This document shows, piece by piece, positions 17,795 to 23,810 of a stretch of DNA of 64,000 nt. The notes under the pieces were generated by a model, which was not told where the DNA came from, did not search any database, and saw nothing but the letters and a program-made list of their open reading frames with translations. Within the stretch, counting starts at the first letter, position 1; every line of letters begins with the position of its first letter. The DNA lies in assembly GCA_046331665.1 (NCBI GenBank), contig JAXLQK010000033.1:5624-69623 (forward strand), read 5' to 3'. The stretch is from CAWBAT01 sp046331665. Lineage in GTDB: Bacteria > Acidobacteriota > Terriglobia > Versatilivoradales > Versatilivoraceae. A program made the translations under genes and the position numbers.

Positions 17795-19085
17795 ATGAAA
17801 ATGAGCGGCGCATTGCTCTTGCAAGTGAAGATATTAAACTACTAAATCCAAACACGCGCGCACTTGTCCTGTATTCCGCTCCTATAAGGACGCTTGTCTA
17901 ACAAAGCATGTTTATTATCAAGTTCCCATCTTAGTGGAGCAAACCGAGAGAAGGGAGAACTATTGGGGAATATCCTTCCGTCAGGGCCTATTCAATATGG
18001 CGAGTGACTCTGGTTTGTTTCAATCTGACGCTGAACTAAGGCAGGAAGGGTTTGAACTTCTTGGGAATTCCTTCAGAAAGGTAACGAACACTATCTTCCT
18101 TTGATCGAAGCTAAGATGATACATATACGACCATCGCTATGGCACTTACGTTGGACAAACTCAAGCACAAGCAAACAAAGGTAATCTTCCTCAGTTGAAT
18201 GATGCGCAACATAAGAATCCTGACCTTGTAACACAGCCTTGTTTCTGGGTCAATCGATCGGAGGTCGAAAAAGCTTCTACCAGACGATTGCACCGTCATG
18301 GCTATTGGGTTGGCGAAAAATCTGTCGAAATGTCGACGAAAGGACGTTTATTTGTGCGGTGTTTCCGCGAGCAGGCTTTAGTAACAGCGGCATTCTTGGT
18401 TTCCACAAGCGAGCTTGATTGAATTGATACCATGTCTTTATGCAAATTTCTGCTCTTTTTGCTTTGATTATCTCGTGCGGCAAAAGATTGGCGGTTCAAA
18501 TATGTCACATTTCATAACGGAGCAACTTCCTGTTTTCGCGCCGACAAAGTATCAGCAGCAGGCAACATGGGACCGGGGGATTAGCCTGGAACAGTGGATA
18601 TTCCCAAGAGTATTTGAACTTACCTACACAGCATCCGACCTAGAACTGTTCGCAAAGGATTTTGGATGGCCCCACCTACCATTTTGCTGGGACGAGGAGC
18701 GCCGTTTCTTGCTCCGCTGCGAGTTGGACGCCGCCTTCTTTCACCTGTACCTGCCCGCTTTAGCGAATGGTGAATGGCGAATAGCGAGTAGTGAGGATGG
18801 CTGTCCATACGACGAGACACCCGAACAACTTTCCGAAATCATGCGTTACTTCCCCACTCCCCTTGACGCCGTGGCTTACATAATGGACACCTTCCCCATC
18901 GTCAAGCGCAAGGATACATTGAAGTATGGGGTGAATACTGCACGAAGAGGGTCATTCTAGAAATCTACGACGCTATGCAGGAGTCCATTCGCACCGGCCA
19001 TCCATATTTGGCTCGTCTCACTCCTCCGCCTGGTGACCCGGCTTGTGCTCATAAGACCACGAAGGAAACGTTCGTGTACGAATAA
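17772..19085 (+). pseudogene. broken C-terminal part of the Eco57I/DrmMI-like methylase
   Basis: The methylase C-terminus can be followed here only by changing frame several times. Recognisable blocks in order are FYSSPENINENERRIAL, LLNPNTR, CPVFRSYKDA, PILVEQTERRENYWGISFR, LPLIEAKMIH, YDHRYGTYVGQTQAQANKG, WLLGWRKICRNVDERTFICA, LYANFCSFCFDYLVRQKIGG, PRVFELTYTASDLE, RFLLRCELDAAFFHLY, DAVAYIMDTFPIVKRKD and ILEIYDAMQESIRTG. I count at least six frame changes, several at homopolymers. The true stop is the TAA at 19,083-19,085. The last 155 bases are tail copy A of the repeated methylase-tail series. The gene is probably inactive unless the shifts are sequencing errors. Confidence 0.8.
18763..18797. 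repeat. GCGAATAGCGA-type repeat arm in the methylase tail
   Basis: TAGCGAATGGTGAATGGCGA is a single arm of the family at 14.3-16.4 kb. It is read in frame as LANGEWRIASSED, between AAFFHLYLPA and GCPYDETPEQL. Confidence 0.6.
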
Positions 19086-19329
19086 ACATCAGTCAATTTT
19101 CAAAAATAATAGTGTAGATTATTAAGGAGTCGAAAATATCGAAAAGTTGACTGGGCTTTGTTGGACCTTGCAGTTTTGATTATGCGAGATAATCAGTATT
19201 CGTTAGGCCTTAACTATGAAGACAAATACATCATGATTTTTCTGAATTCATATTTGAATCATGAGATTAGAGAATGAGAGGGAGCATGTCGAAACTAAAG
19301 TCATTTCATTAAGCAGACGAGGCTATACA

Positions 19330-19548
19330 ATGAAGAGAAAGAAGATCTACGCGCTCCGCAGGAGCATGGTGTTGGAAAAGAAGTACAAAGGACGTCTCTA
19401 CAGCCTTCGTGTCCTCACTGACGGACGCAAATTCCATTTCCAGTTGGGGAATGCCAAATTCCCCTCGTTGACAGCGGCTGCAAAATTTGTCTGCAGCGGA
19501 AATCACGAGATAAATGGACCTCGTTTTTGGGGTGCACCGCAATCATAG
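19330..19548 (+). CDS. small RAMA-like domain protein (cassette 1)
   Basis: 72 aa from the ATG at 19,330, which has GAGG at 19,319-19,322; an in-frame ATG at 19,261 is an alternative with no visible ribosome-binding site. A basic N-terminus (MKRKKIYALRRSM) is followed by YKGRLYSLRVLTDGRKFHF and FPSLTAAAKFVCSGNHEING, ending PRFWGA. This pattern (small residue, AAA, then nGprFW) resembles the RAMA or DUF2924-type domain found with restriction and methylase genes. It lies alone between methylase-tail copies A and B. Likely a nucleic-acid-binding accessory of an R-M-like system. The assignment is by motif only. Confidence 0.55.
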   Translation: MKRKKIYALRRSMVLEKKYKGRLYSLRVLTDGRKFHFQLGNAKFPSLTAAAKFVCSGNHEINGPRFWGAPQS

Positions 19549-19556
19549 CACCTGAG

Positions 19557-19693
19557 AAGTTATGCGGTGAATACCGCACGCGGGTCATTTTAGAAATCTA
19601 CGACGTCATGCATGAATCCATCCGCACCGGCAAGCCATACCAGACCCGCCTCGGCCCTCCCCCCGCCGACCCATCATGTGCACATCCAAATAG
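19557..19693 (+). repeat. methylase-tail copy B
   Basis: Reads YGEYRTRVILEIYDVMHES, IRTGKPYQTRLGPPPADPSC, AHPNR and stop (frame from about 19,562). It parallels the methylase's own tail (copy A, 18,930-19,085: IYDAMQESIRTG, RLTPPPGDPACAH) but is clearly divergent. It is a second C-terminus with no body in front of it. Confidence 0.82.
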
Positions 19694-19741
19694 ATAAGGG
19701 ACAAGAATGCAAAAAATTGGATTTATTTTTTGGAGGCGTGA

Positions 19742-20167
19742 ATGGAGGGACAATCTGAAAGTCGCAAAACAAGAGAAACCGATAATCCATGGCAAGACTT
19801 AGTTGTATCGATTCTTTCCGTTAATCAGTACTCCTTAGAAAAAACTTACCAATCAATTGGAGGACTACAAAAGCAAGGGTTATTCGATCCACAAACTTTG
19901 ATTCAATCGGACCAGGACGAGATTGTACACCAGTTGAAGTTAAGTGGTTGTGATCGAGGTCAATTTATGACAAAACTTTTTGCCTTGAGGTTAGCAGCAC
20001 TTGGGGACTCTATTTGCGATAGATTAGACACTTTCAACGAAGTCTTAAGTGGTAGTGATTCTAGAAGAATCGAGGAGCTTTTGATTCCTATTAATGGCAT
20101 CGGCCCTAAAGTAATCTCCAATTTCTTCCTGCTTCGAGGAATCAAAAAGAATCGGAAACATACCTAA
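19742..20167 (+). CDS. HhH-GPD/endonuclease III-like protein, short (cassette 2)
   Basis: 141 aa; ATG at 19,742 with GGAGG at 19,732-19,736. NPWQDLVVSILSVNQYSLEK corresponds to the N-terminal helices of HhH-GPD DNA glycosylases. LLIPINGIGPKVISNFFLL is a clear helix-hairpin-helix. The chain stops about where endonuclease III would have its catalytic aspartate and Fe-S cluster, so it may bind DNA without glycosylase activity, or be truncated. It is the single gene between methylase-tail copies B and C. A role in sensing or cutting modified DNA is a guess. Confidence 0.6.
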   Translation: MEGQSESRKTRETDNPWQDLVVSILSVNQYSLEKTYQSIGGLQKQGLFDPQTLIQSDQDEIVHQLKLSGCDRGQFMTKLFALRLAALGDSICDRLDTFNEVLSGSDSRRIEELLIPINGIGPKVISNFFLLRGIKKNRKHT

Positions 20168-20175
20168 TATTGAAT

Positions 20176-20217
20176 TACCTTTGCCCCCGCTGCTGCCACC
20201 CCCCGAAAGAGATATAG
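20176..20217 (+). repeat. methylase-tail copy C
   Basis: From 20,182 the frame reads CPRCCHPPKEI and stops at 20,215-20,217, two bases before the ATG of the NucS-like gene. The CCH block matches copies E and F. The DNA core is CCCCCGCTGCTGCCACC. Confidence 0.65.
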
Positions 20218-20219
20218 TC

Positions 20220-21005
20220 ATGAGTGCCCAAGTGAAACCACCTGTTTGGAAAATGGTGAAAGAAGCTGTCGAAGCGCTTGGCGGTAAAACAACAAATATC
20301 GCCGTGCGGGATTGGATTCAAAAGAAATACCCTGGCACAAATCCAACAACGATTGGCTGTCAGATCATTGTCAGCACTGTCAATCACGCGTCTCGAATTC
20401 ATTACCCGGAGAATCAGAAACCGCGCCAGGCCAATGCCCAGTATGACTTCCTTTTTCGCCCAGCGACTGGCGAGTTGGAGTGGTATGACCCTGCAAAGCA
20501 CGGGCAATGGGAAATTGCCGAATTGGAAAATGGAAAATTGGTGGTTCGTGAGGTTGGAAAGGACGACGAAATAAAGGAGCCTGAGGAACCGGGAAAGGCT
20601 TTTGCCGCCGAAGCCCATCTCAGGGACTTCCTTGCCAAGAACCTGCATGTTATCGAAGAGGGTTTGCAGCTTTACGTGGACGAAGGCGGGACAGCCGGCG
20701 TGGAATATAGGACCGACATGGGAAGAATCGACATTCTCGCGGCAGACAAGAACGGCGGGCTATTAATTGTCGAACTCAAGGTGGAGCGTGGCCCTGACGA
20801 GGTCTGCGGGCAAATTATGCGCTACGTAGGTTGGGTCAAAAGACATCTGGCAAAAGATAAACCAGTCCGCGGACTCATTGTCGCTCAGCATATCTCAGAG
20901 CGTATACGGTACGCGCTGGCCGATGTCCCCAACATCTCCGCCCGCGAATACAAACTAAACATCACCTTGCACGGCATCCCTCATGTAGATGAAAACAGAC
21001 AATAG
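20220..21005 (+). CDS. NucS-like (DUF91-type) endonuclease with N-terminal winged helix (cassette 3)
   Basis: 261 aa. Residues 8-60 (VWKMVKEAVEALGGKTTNIA, VRDWIQKKYPGTNPTTIG) form a winged-helix-like module. The C-terminal 130 residues are a NucS-type PD-(D/E)XK nuclease: YRTDMGRIDILAAD supplies the aspartate, LLIVELKVERG the ExK, and CGQIMRYVGWVKRHL the downstream QxxRY motif. NucS enzymes cut mismatched or branched DNA. In this setting it is more likely a restriction-type effector recognising foreign DNA. It starts directly after methylase-tail copy C. A truncated second copy of its first 46 codons lies at 22,711-22,851. Intact. Confidence 0.82.
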   Translation: MSAQVKPPVWKMVKEAVEALGGKTTNIAVRDWIQKKYPGTNPTTIGCQIIVSTVNHASRIHYPENQKPRQANAQYDFLFRPATGELEWYDPAKHGQWEIAELENGKLVVREVGKDDEIKEPEEPGKAFAAEAHLRDFLAKNLHVIEEGLQLYVDEGGTAGVEYRTDMGRIDILAADKNGGLLIVELKVERGPDEVCGQIMRYVGWVKRHLAKDKPVRGLIVAQHISERIRYALADVPNISAREYKLNITLHGIPHVDENRQ

Positions 21006-21127
21006 TTGCAACTGACCAAGCATTCTGTTCTTTCACAAATTTCTTAAAGTGGAGTTGCGTGGCGACAACTGTTTCATGTATGCCTCCTCAAATTCCAAAA
21101 CATACGACTTGATGCTATTTGCATTAG

Positions 21128-21166
21128 AACTACCTCGACCGACCCCCCCTGCCGACTCATGAGTCG
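21128..21166 (+). repeat. methylase-tail copy D (short)
   Basis: Reads LPRPTPPADS and stop, matching RLGPPPADPS of copy B. The DNA (CCTCGACCGACCCCCCCTGC, then CGACTCATGAG) aligns with copy B CCTCGGCCCTCCCCCCGCC, then GACCCATCATG. Confidence 0.5.
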
Positions 21167-21268
21167 CCAGTGATGTATGCGGGTCGAACAGCCGAGCTGT
21201 TATCTACTGGTTATGGCTCACGGTTAAATGGAGTATGTTGCCGAGTCCAGCAAAAGGAGGATCTATCA

Positions 21269-21652
21269 GTGGAGAAAGCCAGAGTAATTTTCACAAAGTG
21301 TGTCCAGGATTCTCAGGAGTATGGAAGTAATGATGAACACATGGTTTCCAGACTTTTCGGGTATGTTTTATCGCGGGGCAAGAAGGAGGAATTTTGCGTC
21401 GACATCAAACAGACAGTTGGAAGTAATTTTGAATGTGATCCTCTTGAAATAGGTAGGCCGATTGGCATTAAAGGCCCGTTCAATTATGTCGCCTTTCGAG
21501 ATTTTGCAGAGAAATATTTCAGAAATTGCGTTGGATCCAAGGGGAAGGATATCAATATCTCTCAAGGATGTTTTGGCAGAATGACAGGAAATGTCTTCAT
21601 TCGGGACATGACCTTCGAAATTGAAATTGTTGAGGGTGGAGCCGGATGGTAA
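21269..21652 (+). CDS. hypothetical protein (cassette 4)
   Basis: 127 aa. GTG start at 21,269 with a strong AAGGAGG at 21,254-21,260, eight bases upstream; this overrides the in-frame ATG at 21,170. The protein is soluble, with LFGYVLSRGKKEEFCVDIKQ, GIKGPFNYVAFRDFAEKYF and a C-terminal strand-rich part (GNVFIRDMTFEIEIVEGG). I do not recognise the family. It is the only gene between tail copies D and E and reads in the same direction as its neighbours. Confidence 0.6.
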   Translation: MEKARVIFTKCVQDSQEYGSNDEHMVSRLFGYVLSRGKKEEFCVDIKQTVGSNFECDPLEIGRPIGIKGPFNYVAFRDFAEKYFRNCVGSKGKDINISQGCFGRMTGNVFIRDMTFEIEIVEGGAGW

Positions 21653-21714
21653 CTTCAATTGATAATATATTTTGTGAGGCTTATGCTGGTCAAACTTGGA
21701 CTTCATCCTTCCAT

Positions 21715-21814
21715 AAGGAGATTCCGATAAGCCAGCCCTACCAGATGTGTTTCGGCTCTCTTCATACTGTCCCCCGGCTGCTGCCACCCTCTGAAGGATA
21801 ATTCTAAAATATGA
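21715..21814 (+). repeat. methylase-tail copy E, stop overlapping next start
   Basis: The last part reads SPGCCHPLKDNSKI and stops at TGA 21,812-21,814, forming ATGA with the CBS gene start. Upstream, AGCCAGCCCTACCAGA resembles the AAGCCATACCAGA of copy B, in a shifted frame. Confidence 0.65.
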
Positions 21815-22548
21815 AAAAAAACTTGATCTTTGACGAAATTGGGCTCACCAAGGAACAGCTCGATTTGATCGAACACTTCGAAGCAGACTACAACAAGGTC
21901 GATCATTTCCTCCGCAATGCTCTGGGCAGAGCAAAGCATGTTCCGTTTACCCGTCTATTAGATGAATATTTGCGTCATCATCCTGGGTGGCATGATGCCG
22001 ACCTGCTCAAGATGGTCGCTGGGGTGCGAAATGCGATCGTGCATTGCAAGACAAACGCTTATCAGTACGTTGCCGTGCCCACGCCCACACTAGGAGAAGA
22101 ACTCCGAGCCTGCCGGGATCGATTGACCAATCCTCCCCACGTGATTCCTGCGTTTAAACGCAGAGTAGAGACCGTCTCCATTGATGATACGTTGGCTCGA
22201 GTATTGAGATTAATCAGCTTGCGTGATTATTCCCAGTTTCCAGTGTATGACGCCGAACGGTTTCAGGGATTACTCACAGAAAATGGCATTACGCGTTGGC
22301 TTGCTGACCATATTGCCAAAGAAATCTCCTTAATTGAACTGGAGGGCGTCTCCGTAAGGCACGTGCTTTTAAACGAGGAAAAGAGACCAAACTTTCTTTT
22401 CGTTTCCCAGGACATGCTAGTAGACGATGTTAAGGAGCTGTTTGCATCACATGAATTATTGGAGGCAGGGATAATTACATTAACAGGGAAGAGATCCGAA
22501 TCGCTATTGGGAATTGCCACCAGATGGGACATGATCCAGATCACATAA
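21811..22548 (+). CDS. CBS-domain protein with N-terminal helical domain (cassette 5)
   Basis: 245 aa. Residues 1-105 are helical (LTKEQLDLIEHFEADYNKVD, MVAGVRNAIVHCKTNAYQYV), similar to helical domains that detect or bind RNA or nucleotides. Residues 115-245 contain a CBS pair (VETVSIDDTLARVLRLISLR, YSQFPVYDAERFQGLLTENG; then FLFVSQDMLVDDVKELFASH). CBS domains bind adenosyl nucleotides, so it could be a nucleotide-sensing regulator. Its ATG overlaps the stop of methylase-tail copy E (ATGA), indicating that it was once coupled to a methylase. Intact. Confidence 0.7.
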   Translation: MKKNLIFDEIGLTKEQLDLIEHFEADYNKVDHFLRNALGRAKHVPFTRLLDEYLRHHPGWHDADLLKMVAGVRNAIVHCKTNAYQYVAVPTPTLGEELRACRDRLTNPPHVIPAFKRRVETVSIDDTLARVLRLISLRDYSQFPVYDAERFQGLLTENGITRWLADHIAKEISLIELEGVSVRHVLLNEEKRPNFLFVSQDMLVDDVKELFASHELLEAGIITLTGKRSESLLGIATRWDMIQIT

Positions 22549-22639
22549 ATGCCTACAACACACTCCCCTGAACGGCTGTGGATGTACTCTACAATATCCT
22601 TATCATGAGGAGAAAAGATGAGGTTACGTGGGATGACTG

Positions 22640-22714
22640 ATGCACGAGTCCCGGCTAAACCTTGCCCACGCCGACCCCGGCTGCTGCCATGCCCCGAGAG
22701 AGGTGAAGTCATGA
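22640..22714 (+). repeat. methylase-tail copy F, stop overlapping next start
   Basis: Open frame from 22,640 reads MHESRLNLAHADPGCCHAPR, then EVKS and TGA (22,712-22,714). The TGA forms ATGA with the ATG at 22,711. MHES matches MHES/MQES of copies B and A, and ADPGCCH matches copies C and E. It looks like a tail with an internal deletion. Confidence 0.75.
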
Positions 22715-22851
22715 ATGCACATGCGAAACTACCGGTTTGGAAAATGGTGAAGGAAGCTGTTGAAGCGCTTGGCGGTAAGACAACAAATGTCGCCGTGCGG
22801 GATTGGATTCAAAAGAAATATCCTGGCACGAATCCAACGACAATTGGTTGA
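22711..22851 (+). pseudogene. truncated copy of the NucS-like gene N-terminus (cassette 6)
   Basis: 46 codons nearly identical to the start of the gene at 20,220: VWKMVKEAVEALGGKTTNVA, VRDWIQKKYPGTNPTTIG, then stop. DNA similarity covers roughly 180 bp including the preceding tail. All of the nuclease domain is missing. AGAGGTGA provides a ribosome-binding site. It could still make a short DNA-binding peptide, but it is most simply the remnant of a deleted cassette. Confidence 0.8.
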
Positions 22852-22991
22852 ATAATTCTGAATTGGCAACATAGCGCAGGAATGAAGGGGAATCTTGATG
22901 AGATTCAATCTGCGTTGAAGTGGTATCAAGAGTTTTCAAGTAAGGATATAGGTCTCCTCTTAAAATCTTATTAAGCGAGTACGAGAACGTC

Positions 22992-23810
22992 ATGACTTCC
23001 GGCTTCATGCAATTCGTACAATCAAAAAGATCTATAATTCAGGGTGACAGAGATTTTGTAAGAGTCGTCTACCATTCGGTCATTAGAAGCAATAACGGTG
23101 GCAACGAGCTCGCAGTTTACTTGGCTGACAGAATGCCATTTTTTTACAGGGAGCCAAGCAAGATTATTGAGGCTTTATCAAGCCAATACTTTGTAAGCAC
23201 TGTGAAAGAAACTTTGGCTAGGTTGCCGGATTCAGCCACCTTTCAGGAGTCACATTTCGCTGAGATTTCAAGCGCTATCTTCTGTGAGGAGGTTCTTGGA
23301 TTGAAGCGACTATATAGCAAACTCTCACTTTTGACAGCTGAGAATACAAACCCACATAAAATGGATATTCTATTCTGTAATCCATGTGTTGATCCTGTAG
23401 AGTTTATTCTTTGTGAGGTGAAGTCCAGCATGAAATGCGCAGCGGAAGGTTTGCCACCTGGCCATGACAAGAGCTGCTTTGCAGATCTTTTCCGCTCATT
23501 CAATAAGTATCAAGAAAAGGACCTGGAGTTCGACTTAGCTGCTGCCAAGGATCGAATTGAGGTTCTTCCAACTTCTCAAAGAAACAAGATATTGTCTTCA
23601 TTAGAGCCATACGCGGAACGAAGTCTCAAATATGCCGGTTTCATAGTTATCGACAGTGGCACAAAGGATGACAGTGAGATAAATATCCTTGGAACCCGAA
23701 AAAACGATAAAAAATTTGACGTTGACCTTGTTTCAGTGGAGTCACTTAGAAATGTCGCGGAGAGGTCGTATCAAATCTTAAAGGAGATAAGAGATAAATG
23801 TACTCCGTAG
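22992..23810 (+). CDS. hamA: Hachiman HamA (DUF1837) nuclease
   Basis: 272 aa. The DUF1837 pattern is clear: FAEISSAIFCEEVLGLKRLY, then SKLSLLTAENTNPHKMDILF and FILCEVKSSM. Asp125, Glu142 and Lys144 form the PD-(D/E)XK active site. HamA is the effector nuclease of Hachiman, held inactive by HamB until DNA damage or phage DNA is sensed. The gene overlaps hamB by 13 bases, the usual tight pairing. A second in-frame ATG at 23,007 is possible; neither has a strong ribosome-binding site. Length and order fit the known system. Intact. Confidence 0.88.
   Translation: MTSGFMQFVQSKRSIIQGDRDFVRVVYHSVIRSNNGGNELAVYLADRMPFFYREPSKIIEALSSQYFVSTVKETLARLPDSATFQESHFAEISSAIFCEEVLGLKRLYSKLSLLTAENTNPHKMDILFCNPCVDPVEFILCEVKSSMKCAAEGLPPGHDKSCFADLFRSFNKYQEKDLEFDLAAAKDRIEVLPTSQRNKILSSLEPYAERSLKYAGFIVIDSGTKDDSEINILGTRKNDKKFDVDLVSVESLRNVAERSYQILKEIRDKCTP

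Noticed and set aside
18927..22851. True integron with attC sites
   Set aside because: The boundaries are coding tails of a methylase, not palindromic attC sites. No integron-type integrase or attI was seen. Only the layout is integron-like.
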